A DNA stretch of 64,000 bases, from NCBI RefSeq assembly GCF_902859855.1, contig NZ_CADIKH010000006.1, positions 1-64,000 on the forward strand, given 5' to 3'. Positions 43,575 through 52,888 of the stretch are shown one piece after another (position 1 is the stretch's first letter; each line of letters starts with the position of its first letter). A model generated the notes under the pieces. That model saw only the letters and a program-made list of their open reading frames with translations, was not told where the DNA came from and searched no databases. This stretch comes from Paraburkholderia humisilvae (GTDB lineage: Bacteria > Pseudomonadota > Gammaproteobacteria > Burkholderiales > Burkholderiaceae). The position numbers and the translations under genes were made by a program.

Positions 43575-44801
43575 TTAGTGCGTCGCATTCGACGGTGCGG
43601 CGTGCTTCCATCCCGATTCCAGGATCGCACGTTCCTGCGCATCCGTGCTGTTGTCATGGCTTGCCGGACTGGCGGTATCCGCTGCGCCGGGGGCTGTGGC
43701 GGTGCCCGCGCTGTTGCTGGCGTCCGGGGTGTCTGCGCGCTGCGGCGCGCTCGTGATGCCCGGCGCGCTCGTGATGGCTGGCAGTGGGGGCGGCGGCGCG
43801 GACGCGGTCGAGTCATTCGAAACGGGCGGTGCGGTCATGCCCCAGTCGCGCGACGATGGCAGTCGCACGGTGCGCGCGCCGCCCGGCAGCGGCGACGCGG
43901 TGGCCGTATGCGGGCCGCTCGCCGATGAGGACGGCGCCGCGAGCGGCGTCCAGCCGGTCGACAGAATCGCGCGCTCCAGCAACGACTGCGCGTGAAGACT
44001 GCTTGCATCGATCGCCAGCGCTTCGGAAGCCTGCTGCTGTACGCACGCCCATGCGTGCTGGTTTGCGCATTGGTCCGCGCTTTGCAGCGCGCTGTCGCGC
44101 CGTTGTTCGCGTGCGGCGATATCTCGCTGGATCGCGCGCGCGTCGTCATTGTCCGGGGCTCGTGCGAGCGCGGCATTGGCCGCGGCCCGGGCGTCTGACA
44201 GATTGTTGTCCTGTAAGCTCGCGCGTGCGGCGCGCAGGCTGTCGGGCACATCTTTGTATTGCGGCATCACGCGTGGCTTCGGCCCAGCGGATTGCGTGTG
44301 TGCGTCGGCGACGGGCGGCGTCGGGCTGGTCTGCTGCTGCGGCGGGTAGAGCGAGATCGAACCGGCCGACGAGTTCGCGGTCTGCTCCTCGACGACGGGT
44401 TCCGGTTTGCGGTTTTCGCCGAAGAGCAGGTACGCGGCATAGCCGAGCGCGAGAATGAACCAGACGAGCAGGAGCCCTTTCGTGAAGATCCAGCGGCCGG
44501 CCGTTTGCCACAGCGGTGACGGAATTTCGAGCGGCGAAATGTGCCGGTCGTCCGGCCTCACTGGGGGCAGGTCGTTGGCCGGGAGATCGGCGGCGGGCAG
44601 CGGGGCCGGAACAGGCTGCGTCGTGGCCGGAACGGCCGGGCCAATGGCTCTCAGCGGCGTCTCCGGGCGCGCGCGCGCAATCGTGTCCAGCGGGCGATCT
44701 GTTCCGCAGTACGGACAGAAATCGACGTGCTGATAGAGCACCCCGCCACAGCGTCGGCACGGCGTGGGGAAACTCGGGTCACGAGTAATCTGAGCGGACA
44801 T
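43575..44801 (-). CDS. Zinc-ribbon membrane protein, unknown
   Basis: 408 aa. An N-terminal zinc ribbon (Cys15, Cys18, Cys29, Cys32: PCRRCGG and CPYCGTD), a Pro/Ala-rich linker, one transmembrane helix at about 112-130 (GLLLVWFILALGYAAYLLF), then an outer part with a helical, TPR-like stretch (190-275: SLRAARASLQDNNLSDARAAANAALARAP, QSADQCANQHAWACVQQQASEAL). The motif ERAILSTGW (about 281) recurs as ERAILESGW at the C-terminus (about 393). The middle is low complexity. Cytoplasmic metal-binding head and periplasmic tail are inferred. Family not recognised; neighbour of the TAXI gene. Confidence 0.7.
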   Translation of the reverse strand: MSAQITRDPSFPTPCRRCGGVLYQHVDFCPYCGTDRPLDTIARARPETPLRAIGPAVPATTQPVPAPLPAADLPANDLPPVRPDDRHISPLEIPSPLWQTAGRWIFTKGLLLVWFILALGYAAYLLFGENRKPEPVVEEQTANSSAGSISLYPPQQQTSPTPPVADAHTQSAGPKPRVMPQYKDVPDSLRAARASLQDNNLSDARAAANAALARAPDNDDARAIQRDIAAREQRRDSALQSADQCANQHAWACVQQQASEALAIDASSLHAQSLLERAILSTGWTPLAAPSSSASGPHTATASPLPGGARTVRLPSSRDWGMTAPPVSNDSTASAPPPPLPAITSAPGITSAPQRADTPDASNSAGTATAPGAADTASPASHDNSTDAQERAILESGWKHAAPSNATH

Positions 44802-45148
44802 GCTGTCGACCCACCGTTATGGCTGGTGCCATTTCGGCATGCTCAGGATCGTCGTTGAAGCGATCGGCGAGGACTCGCGGAACTCACGATCTACATGCGC
44901 TGGAGAGCGGTCAGGCGAGAGCTGGGCGAGACCGCTGAAAGAAAATATGGGTTCTTTCCAACAGCGCGTCAATCACCGTTGTTACCTACCGCACAGATGC
45001 GTTGGCACATCACCCACTCAGAACGATTGGCAGCCGGGAATTTTTACGACGAGTGCGCATTCGCGTACGCGGTTTTTTCAATTCATAAGAAAAGCTAAAC
45101 GACTGGGACGTGCAGGGTGCACGCCCAGTCGCCTGACAAGGTGCCGCG
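44802..45148. other. Intergenic region downstream of the drug exporter
   Basis: This 347-base gap carries the promoter of the leftward zinc-ribbon gene and, at its right end, the terminator of the exporter gene. An AT-rich stretch at 45071-45100 adjoins the hairpin. No gene seen. Confidence 0.45.
45101..45130 (-). terminator. Intrinsic terminator of the DHA2 exporter gene
   Basis: GACTGGG and CGTGCA (45101-45114, with one bulged A) pair with TGCACG and CCCAGTC (45118-45130). On the minus strand the stem is followed by GTTTAGCTTTTC, a T-rich tract, so it fits a Rho-independent terminator for the gene ending at 45149. Confidence 0.8.
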
Positions 45149-46675
<1,527 letters not shown>

Positions 46676-46709
46676 TCAGCCTCGAACGGCTGACTTGAAA
46701 TTAATTAAC

Positions 46710-46730
46710 GTGGAGATTAATATATTCCAC
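46710..46730. promoter_or_regulatory. Candidate TetR operator between exporter and regulator
   Basis: GTGGA (46710-46714) and TCCAC (46726-46730) form an inverted repeat around an 11-base AT-rich core, within the 96-base divergent region. Position and symmetry suit the operator of the adjacent TetR protein, controlling both genes. Confidence 0.45.
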
Positions 46731-46759
46731 AATGACGCGTTCGTCAAATGAGAAGGGTA

Positions 46760-47548
46760 ATGGTAAAAGCAGCGCAGTCGGAAGGAGTACGGAAGGGCAA
46801 TGTGGCGATGCGCTCACGCGCGCAGAAGGGCGCCGGTCGCCGTTCCGCTGGGCGTGCGGCGCCACGCGAGGGGGCTGTGGCATCCGCGCCTCAACTGGCG
46901 GGCGAACCTGCGCCGCCACGCCGGCCCGGCCGCCCGTCGGGTGCGGCGCGCGCACCCGAGCAGCGTGCGCGGCTGCTCGATGTTGCAATCACACTGTTTG
47001 CGCGGCAGGGCATCGTCGATACGACGCTCGGCGCGATTGCGCGCGACGCGGGCTACACGCCGGCGATGGTCCATTACTACTTCAAGACGCGCGATCAACT
47101 GATCGACGTACTGATCGACGAGCGCTTCACGCCGCTGCGCAATGCGCTAGGCAGTGCGTTTCGCGAGCATGGCGACGACCCGGTCGCGGCGATTACCGAG
47201 CTGGCGCGCCGGCTGGTTGCGATGGCCGGTGAATATCCATGGTTTCCGTCGTTGTGGGTGCGCGAGGTGATCAGTGAAGGCGGCTTGCTGAAGAAGCGCA
47301 TGAGTGAGCGCTTCGGTGACACGCATCAGAAAGCCACGTTCGCGCGTATCGCGAAGTGGCAAAAAGAAGGGCGGCTCAATCCGGATCTCGAACCGTCGTT
47401 GCTGTTCGTGTCGATCCTGGGGCTCACTATTTTGCCGCTCGCCGCGTCGAATGCCTGGCGCAACGATCCCGCGCGCAGCCGGCTCACGGCCGCCGATATT
47501 GCGCGCCATGCGCTCGCATTATTGACGAACGGCGTTGGCCCTCGCTGA
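46760..47548 (+). CDS. TetR-family regulator of the DHA2 exporter
   Basis: 262 aa. A long, basic, low-complexity N-terminus (residues 1-68, Arg/Ala/Pro-rich) precedes the TetR helix-turn-helix (RLLDVAITLFARQGIVDTTLGAIARDAGYTPAMVHYYFKTRDQLIDVLI) and a helical effector domain. The DNA-binding domain is in the CerR/YbiH-like group. Starts at 46748, 46760 and 46808 are possible; 46760 has AAGGG just ahead. Divergent from the drug exporter, with a palindrome between them, so it is a likely local repressor. Confidence 0.87.
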   Translation: MVKAAQSEGVRKGNVAMRSRAQKGAGRRSAGRAAPREGAVASAPQLAGEPAPPRRPGRPSGAARAPEQRARLLDVAITLFARQGIVDTTLGAIARDAGYTPAMVHYYFKTRDQLIDVLIDERFTPLRNALGSAFREHGDDPVAAITELARRLVAMAGEYPWFPSLWVREVISEGGLLKKRMSERFGDTHQKATFARIAKWQKEGRLNPDLEPSLLFVSILGLTILPLAASNAWRNDPARSRLTAADIARHALALLTNGVGPR

Positions 47549-47614
47549 TCAAGCCGCGGCCGCGCGCCGTCGTACAACGCCGGCACGGCCGCCGGTTCGT
47601 TTGCGTCGCATCAC

Positions 47615-48634
47615 TCACTGCTCAACCGGCCTGTGCTCGAGCGGCGCATCGAGCGTAGCGAACGCCGCATCGCGGTACTTTGCCGACAGGACGCCCCAGC
47701 GCCTCGCCCACAGCGACGTGACAACCGGCGTCAACAGCGCGGTCACCACGACCGAGGTCGCAACCAGCGCGGTCGCAGCCGGCGCAACGGCCGCGTAACG
47801 AGGCTCGATACTCGCGATGATCTGCGGCACCGCGACCGCCGCGCCGGCCGTCGACGACGCGCCGATACCGGCTGTCCCATTGCCCTTCGCGAGGAAGATA
47901 TCGGCGAGCACCAGCGTCGTGCCGGTCACGATCATCACGCAGATGCCGACCAGAATGCCGAGCAGGCCGGTGTTCAGAATCACCGCGAAATCAAGGTTGT
48001 TGCCGAGCGCGAATGCGAAGAACGGCACCATCACCGGCACGGCGGAGCCGAAGAAGCGGCGCAGTTCCGGATCGAGATTGCCGAGCAGGAAGCCGATCAG
48101 GAACGGCAGCAGCGCACCGAATAGCGTCGCGTAGGGGAAGCTCGCGAGGCCGGCGATGCCAAGCGTCACCATTGTCATGAACGGTCCCGATTCGAGCGAC
48201 ATCAGGCAGAACGCACCGGCTTCCTCCTTGGTTCCGTACTGCTGCATCAGCGCCATATAGAGGCCGCCGTTTGTCTCATTCATCACGCAGATCACGGTCA
48301 GCGCCGACAGCCCGGTGAAAAAGCCTGACGTGATGCCGCCCGGCGGCAGGAAGCGCGACGCGATCACGCCGGCGAGCGCCGCGGTCGCCACTTTGGTGAC
48401 GACCAGCACGCCGCTTTTGCGCAGCACGACCGGCGTCGCCTTCAGGCTGATGCTTGCGCCCATGCAGAAGAACCAGACGGCGAGAATCGGCAGCGTGCCG
48501 GTGATCAACGCGTTTGAGAACGAACCGAGGTACTTGCCCGCATGCGGTGCGAACGTGTGCACGCATGCGCCGAGCAGCAGGGGGACCAGCATCAGTCCGC
48601 CTGGAATACGGTCGATGGCTTGCTTGATCTTCAT
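47615..48634 (-). CDS. kdgT: 2-keto-3-deoxygluconate permease
   Basis: 339 aa with about ten transmembrane helices. Matches Kdg[93 protein letters not shown], and [31 protein letters not shown]. Imports 2-keto-3-deoxygluconate, an intermediate of pectin and uronate breakdown, by proton symport. The ATG at 48634 gives the canonical N-terminus; an ATG six codons upstream is less likely. Divergent from an IclR regulator with operator-like palindromes between them. Confidence 0.93.
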   Translation of the reverse strand: MKIKQAIDRIPGGLMLVPLLLGACVHTFAPHAGKYLGSFSNALITGTLPILAVWFFCMGASISLKATPVVLRKSGVLVVTKVATAALAGVIASRFLPPGGITSGFFTGLSALTVICVMNETNGGLYMALMQQYGTKEEAGAFCLMSLESGPFMTMVTLGIAGLASFPYATLFGALLPFLIGFLLGNLDPELRRFFGSAVPVMVPFFAFALGNNLDFAVILNTGLLGILVGICVMIVTGTTLVLADIFLAKGNGTAGIGASSTAGAAVAVPQIIASIEPRYAAVAPAATALVATSVVVTALLTPVVTSLWARRWGVLSAKYRDAAFATLDAPLEHRPVEQ

Positions 48635-48810
48635 GCCAGAGTGCTCCTCCACGGACGGGTCGTGCCCGATCGGTTGTTATGGGTCGCAATGCCGGCGTCG
48701 TGCGCCGGAACATGGCCGGATTGCAATTTATCATCGACGCGGAACGGCGTTCTAAAAATGTTTATATTTCACGGCCATCGTTTACACCTATGCAATCGAT
48801 GTCTGTGAAA

Positions 48811-48829
48811 TACCCATATTGCATGGGTA
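48811..48829. promoter_or_regulatory. Inverted repeat TACCCAT-N5-ATGGGTA
   Basis: A perfect seven-base inverted repeat with a five-base spacer in the kdgT/regulator divergent region (48635-49033). Symmetry and place suit binding of a dimeric regulator. The rest of this 399-base gap holds no gene. Confidence 0.5.
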
Positions 48830-48863
48830 TGCCCACGCATTTGGCATCATCGCGTGCGCGCGA

Positions 48864-48893
48864 ACAATTTCGGACCGATGTTCCGAAAATTGT
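48864..48893. promoter_or_regulatory. Second palindrome in the kdg region
   Basis: ACAATTTCGGA (48864-48874) and TCCGAAAATTGT (48882-48893) mirror each other with one extra A in the right arm. The core TTTCGGA-N7-TCCGAAA resembles operators of IclR-type proteins. Closer to the regulator gene than the first palindrome, so it may serve autoregulation. Confidence 0.55.
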
Positions 48894-49033
48894 CTTTTCA
48901 TGCTTTAATGCGCGGCCGACGGCGTAGGCCGCAAGCCTTCCTTTGCGGCTGGCTTGCGCGCTGATCGAACCGCGCGCAGCGATGCAAAAGCGCTATGCTC
49001 TCGAACCAGCAAAGCATCAACGGATGACGATAT

Positions 49034-49909
49034 ATGCGAGTGGCAGCAAGAAAGGTCAAAGCCGACGAGAAAGACGGCGATATCGCATTGACCGGCCGCA
49101 GTGCGGAGCTGACCGCGGATGGCGGCGGCGAGCGGGGCGAGTCGGTCGCCGCGGTGAACAAGGTGTTTGCCATTCTGCAGGCGCTCGGCGAAAACAACCA
49201 GATCGGCATCAGCGAGCTTTCGCAGCGTCTCGTGATGTCGAAGAGCACCGTGCACCGCTTCCTGCAGACGCTAAAAGCCCTTGGCTATGTCGCGCAGGAG
49301 GAAGACACCGACCGCTATCGTCTGACGATCAAGTTGTTCGAACTCGGCTCGAAGGCGCTCGAGAGCGCCGACCTCGTGCGCGAAGCGGACGTGCAGATGC
49401 GGCGCCTGTCGCAACGCACGCGCGAAGCGATTCACCTCGGCGCCTTCGATGAAAGCAGCATTGTTTATATTCACAAGATCGACGCCGACTACGACCTGCG
49501 GATGCAATCGCGCATCGGTCGTCGCAATCCGCTGTACAGCACCGCGATCGGCAAGGTGCTGCTGGCGTGGATGGAGCCCGACGAGGCACGCAACGTGCTC
49601 TCCCATGTGGTGTTCCGCAAGTCGACGCCGAAAACACTGGCGTCGGCGGACGCCGTACTGAGTATCCTGCCGCACGTCAAGGAGCAAGGGTATGGCGAGG
49701 ACAACGAAGAGCAGGAAGAAGGGCTGCAATGCGTCGCGGTACCGGTGTTCGACCGTTTCGGGCGCGTGGTTGCCGGGCTTTCGATATCGTTTCCAAGCAT
49801 GCGTTGCGGCGCCGATACGAAGGCTCACTATGTCGCGTTGCTGAAAGAGGCCGGACGTGCGATTTCGGCACAACTGGGCCATCACGACAGCCATTGCGCA
49901 CAGGATTAA
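49034..49909 (+). CDS. kdgR: IclR-family regulator (KdgR-like)
   Basis: 291 aa. A 38-residue leader precedes the IclR winged helix (SVAAVNKVFAILQALGENNQIGISELSQRLVMSKSTVHRFLQTLKALGYV) and the effector domain (about 110-280: TREAIHLGAFDESSIVYIHKID, MQSRIGRRNPLYSTAIGKVLLAW, EEQEEGLQCVAVPVFDRFGRVVAGLSIS). The domain set and divergent kdgT neighbour match KdgR, which senses 2-keto-3-deoxygluconate and represses its uptake and breakdown genes. ATG at 49034 has no strong ribosome site; later Met residues are inside the domain. Confidence 0.85.
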   Translation: MRVAARKVKADEKDGDIALTGRSAELTADGGGERGESVAAVNKVFAILQALGENNQIGISELSQRLVMSKSTVHRFLQTLKALGYVAQEEDTDRYRLTIKLFELGSKALESADLVREADVQMRRLSQRTREAIHLGAFDESSIVYIHKIDADYDLRMQSRIGRRNPLYSTAIGKVLLAWMEPDEARNVLSHVVFRKSTPKTLASADAVLSILPHVKEQGYGEDNEEQEEGLQCVAVPVFDRFGRVVAGLSISFPSMRCGADTKAHYVALLKEAGRAISAQLGHHDSHCAQD

Positions 49910-50237
49910 GCATTGTGCAGGGTCCGCAGCCGGTCATGCGCGCGCCTTAATGTTCGGTTATGGTGGCGTCGCCCGCGTCGCTGCGGCGCACTGCGCAGCA
50001 GCGTACACTTCCTTGCAACTCGTTGGACGCAGTTGGGTCAATGCACGGTAGATTGACATGGACCGAACGGCGAACAGCGCGCCCGCAGTCTGTGAAAGAA
50101 CGTCATGTAAATCTGCAAGAGAGTGAAAGTCGTACAGTCTATCCGCTGTCGGCGCTGGCGCGGTGCAGGTGCCTGACAAGACCACGTCAGAATGCATAAA
50201 CAGCTGCACAAACAGCTTTTTGGGTAACAACGTAAAA
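49910..50237. other. Intergenic region before the stand-alone receiver
   Basis: 328 bases without a recognised gene. In-frame extension of the receiver gene reaches 50163 but shows no receiver homology. An AT-rich stretch before 50238 (GGGTAACAACGTAAAA) carries no clear ribosome site. Confidence 0.4.
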
Positions 50238-50648
50238 ATGAACGGTGTATTAAGGCTCGATCAGGCGACGATCGTGCTTGTGGAAGACGACCCGCAGAAT
50301 CGCGAGTCACTCAAGAGCTTGCTTGAATCCGAAGGCGCACATGTGGTCGCAGTGTCGGACGCGGAGGAGGGAGTCGAAGCGGCGGTGCGTGTGATGCCCG
50401 ACGCGGTCGTGTGCGACATCGACTTACCCGCGATGGATGGGTTCTATCTGATCCAGCGGTTGCGCGATCACGAGATTCGTGGCGATCACGCGCCGGCGGT
50501 GGCGATCGCGATTACCGGCCATACCGACGAAGCCTACCGGCTGCGCAGCATCGGCGAAGGATTCCAGCATTTCATGACCAAGCCGGCTCGTCCGGAAACA
50601 CTGGTGACGATACTGCATGACGCCATCGGCGCGCGTGCGGCGGGTTAG
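50238..50648 (+). CDS. Stand-alone receiver domain protein (CheY-like)
   Basis: 136 aa, a single receiver domain: acidic pair in VLVEDDPQNRESLKSLLESEG, phospho-accepting Asp60 (VVCDIDLPAMDGF), Thr in AIAITGH and Lys in HFMTKPARPETL. With no output domain it must act by protein contact or as a phosphate relay, possibly for one of the hybrid kinases of the window (inference). Start uncertain. It converges on zur. Confidence 0.88.
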   Translation: MNGVLRLDQATIVLVEDDPQNRESLKSLLESEGAHVVAVSDAEEGVEAAVRVMPDAVVCDIDLPAMDGFYLIQRLRDHEIRGDHAPAVAIAITGHTDEAYRLRSIGEGFQHFMTKPARPETLVTILHDAIGARAAG

Positions 50649-50733
50649 CGTGCCGCTGCGGTTGCGGGGCTTTGCCGTGCCGCAGTAGCGCCCGTGTGTG
50701 CGTCGTTTTACAGGGTGGCGCCCGCTGCCGGTG

Positions 50734-51267
50734 TCAATTGCTGGCGGCCTGCGCCGCCTGGCAGTCCGCGCATAGTCCTTTTAGTTCGATTTCTTCGCCG
50801 GCAAGACGGTAGCCGGCATGCTCGACCTGTGCGATCAGCGCTTCGCGCAATTTCGGCTGATGCAGTTCGGCGACGCTGCCGCATTGCTGGCAAACCACCA
50901 GCATGCCGTGCTGGCATTGCGTCAGATCGTGGCAAACGGTGAACGCATTGATGGATTCGACCCGGTGCACAAGGCCGGCGGACAGCAGAAAGTCCAATGC
51001 GCGATAGACGGTCGGCGGCGCCGAACCGGGATGTATCTGGCGCATCTCGTCGAGCAGCGAATACGCTTTTGTCGCGCGCCCGGATGCGAGCAGCAACTCG
51101 AGCACCTTGCGGCGCAGCGGCGTGAGCTTTTCACCGCGCTCGCGACAGTACGCGTCGGCCAGCGCGAGTGCCGCCTCCGGTGAAGCGGGATGGCGGTGTC
51201 CGGCATGCGCTCGTGCGTGAGCGGGCGAGGGTTTTTCGGCGGCCACGGAGGCCTTTGCATTTTTCAT
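50734..51267 (-). CDS. zur: Fur-family zinc uptake regulator
   Basis: 177 aa. Winged helix (KLTPLRRKVLELLLASGRATKAYSLLDEMRQ, PPTVYRALDFLLSAGLVHRVESINAFTVC) followed by the metal-binding dimerisation domain with HDLTQCQHGMLVVCQQCG and a late CADC pair, i.e. the two CxxC sets of the structural zinc site. The arrangement matches Zur rather than Fur or PerR. N-terminal 30 residues are His/Ala-rich. It would repress zinc uptake genes when zinc is ample; no such genes are in the window. Followed by a glutathione transferase gene on the same strand... its start is 33 bases after that gene's stop. Confidence 0.85.
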   Translation of the reverse strand: MKNAKASVAAEKPSPAHARAHAGHRHPASPEAALALADAYCRERGEKLTPLRRKVLELLLASGRATKAYSLLDEMRQIHPGSAPPTVYRALDFLLSAGLVHRVESINAFTVCHDLTQCQHGMLVVCQQCGSVAELHQPKLREALIAQVEHAGYRLAGEEIELKGLCADCQAAQAASN

Positions 51268-51300
51268 GCGCTGAATTATAAATGGCCCGCGCGCATGGAT

Positions 51301-51927
51301 TCAGTCCAGTTTCACGTCGAAGCCACGCTGCACCGCGGGCCGCGCGAACATCGTCTGATACCAGCGCTGCACGTTCGGATAGTCGGCAAGATCGACCTTA
51401 TGGCGTTCGTGGCGCCATGCCCAGCCGAGAATCGCGAAGTCGGCCACGGACAGATCGCCCGCGACATATTCGGTCTTGCCAAGACGCGTATCGAGCACCG
51501 CGTAGAGCCGCCGCGTTTCCGCGGAAAAGCGCTTGAGCCCATACTGGCGCTCGCTTTCGGACTGCAGCGCGGCGAAGTGGTGAACCTGTCCCGGCATCGG
51601 CCCGAAGCCGCCCATCTGCCACATCAGCCATTCGAGCACCGGCACCCGGTCGCGCAGGCTTTGGGGCAGAAACTTGCCGGTTTTCTCGCCGAGATAAAGC
51701 AATATCGCGCCCGATTCGAACACACTGATCGGCTGGCCATCCGGCCCTTGCGGATCGACGATCGCTGGGATCTTGTTGTTCGGGCTGATGCTCAGGAATT
51801 CCTGTTGAAACTGCTCCTTGTTGCCGATGTTGATCGGCCTGACCGTGTACGGCAGTTCCATTTCCTCGAGCGCGACACTGATTTTGCGTCCATTCGGTGT
51901 TGCCCAGGCGTAGAGCGTAATGGTCAT
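51301..51927 (-). CDS. Glutathione S-transferase, YfcG/YghU-like
   Basis: 208 aa. Thioredoxin-like N-domain (MTITLYAWATPNGRKISVALEEMELPYTV, NKIPAIVDP, SVFESGAILLYLGEKTGKFLP) and helical C-domain (VLEWLMWQMGGFGPMPGQVHHF). The residue pattern WATPNG, lacking a catalytic Cys and with Thr/Asn at the active site, and the C-domain block are typical of Nu-class disulfide-bond reductases such as YfcG. Likely acts on glutathione disulfides or organic hydroperoxides. Next to a second transferase in the same direction, 73 bases downstream of it. Confidence 0.9.
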   Translation of the reverse strand: MTITLYAWATPNGRKISVALEEMELPYTVRPINIGNKEQFQQEFLSISPNNKIPAIVDPQGPDGQPISVFESGAILLYLGEKTGKFLPQSLRDRVPVLEWLMWQMGGFGPMPGQVHHFAALQSESERQYGLKRFSAETRRLYAVLDTRLGKTEYVAGDLSVADFAILGWAWRHERHKVDLADYPNVQRWYQTMFARPAVQRGFDVKLD

Positions 51928-52000
51928 CGGTCGTGTGTGCGGAAGTGCGCTGCGCTGCCAGCGTGCACGCGGGTGACGCGCGCGGCGCGGTGCTCAGCAA

Positions 52001-52627
52001 TCAGGTGAGCGGGAAGTCGACGTATTTCCGGAAGCCGGAGCGCGTCGCAAGACGCAGATACCAGCGCTCGAGATTCGGCAGCGCTGGCCGTTCGACACCA
52101 TCGAGTCCAAACCAGCGCTTCGCGTACGAGCCGATCACGATGTCGGCGAGCGTGAAATGCTCGCCCTCGATATGAAAGCGCCCCTGCAATTGCGCGTCGA
52201 TCATTTTCCATAGCGTCGCGACTGCGTTCAGGTCGGCGGCGAGCTTCTCGGTATCGCGCTGTTCCGCGGGCGTGCGCACCACGGCGAGAAACACCGGGCG
52301 CTCGGCGGCCACCAGCATCGACAGCGTCCAGTCAAGCCAGCGATCGATGCTCGCGCGCGCCTTTGCGTCAGCGGGGTAGAGACTGCTCGATTCCCCATAC
52401 TGCATCGCCAGATAGCGCAGGATGGAGTGCGATTCCCACAGCACATAGTCGCCATCGACAAGCGTCGGAATGCGGCCTGTCGGATTCATCGCCAGATACT
52501 CGGGCTCGTTGTTGCGCCCGAATTGCAGACCTGCATCGATGCGCTCGTACGGCAGCACCAGTTCGTCACAGCACCACAACACTTTCTGAACGTTGACGGA
52601 GTTGCTGCGTCCCCAGATTCTGATCAC
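52001..52627 (-). CDS. Glutathione S-transferase family protein
   Basis: 208 aa. N-domain VIRIWGRSNSVNVQKVLWCCDELVLPYE with the active-site SNSVNVQK, substrate-binding NPTGRIPTLVDGDYVLWESHSILRYLA, and a helical C-domain (IDRWLDWTLSMLVAAE, HFTLADIVIGSYAKRWF). The GTG at 52627 is used because it lies behind AGAAGGA and gives the normal N-terminus; the ATG at 52684 would add 19 atypical residues. Substrate unknown. Divergent from the NERD helicase gene. Confidence 0.88.
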   Translation of the reverse strand: MIRIWGRSNSVNVQKVLWCCDELVLPYERIDAGLQFGRNNEPEYLAMNPTGRIPTLVDGDYVLWESHSILRYLAMQYGESSSLYPADAKARASIDRWLDWTLSMLVAAERPVFLAVVRTPAEQRDTEKLAADLNAVATLWKMIDAQLQGRFHIEGEHFTLADIVIGSYAKRWFGLDGVERPALPNLERWYLRLATRSGFRKYVDFPLT

Positions 52628-52888
52628 CGGCAAAGTCCTTCTGACATTACAGTTTGGCAAGCCGCACACGGGTGCGGCGTTCAACGGTTAACGATACACG
52701 AAGCCGAATCATCGTACCGACGTTCGAAGCATGCGGCGATTTGCATTGCGTACAATGAGCGGTCTCTTGCGATGCGGCACCGCCAGGGGTCAACAGGCGC
52801 CGACAGGCGCACAGGCCGATAAGCACCGCACGTGGTATCGCACGTAGCACCACCGCCCCTATCGAATCCCACTACGACGAGGCATTGC

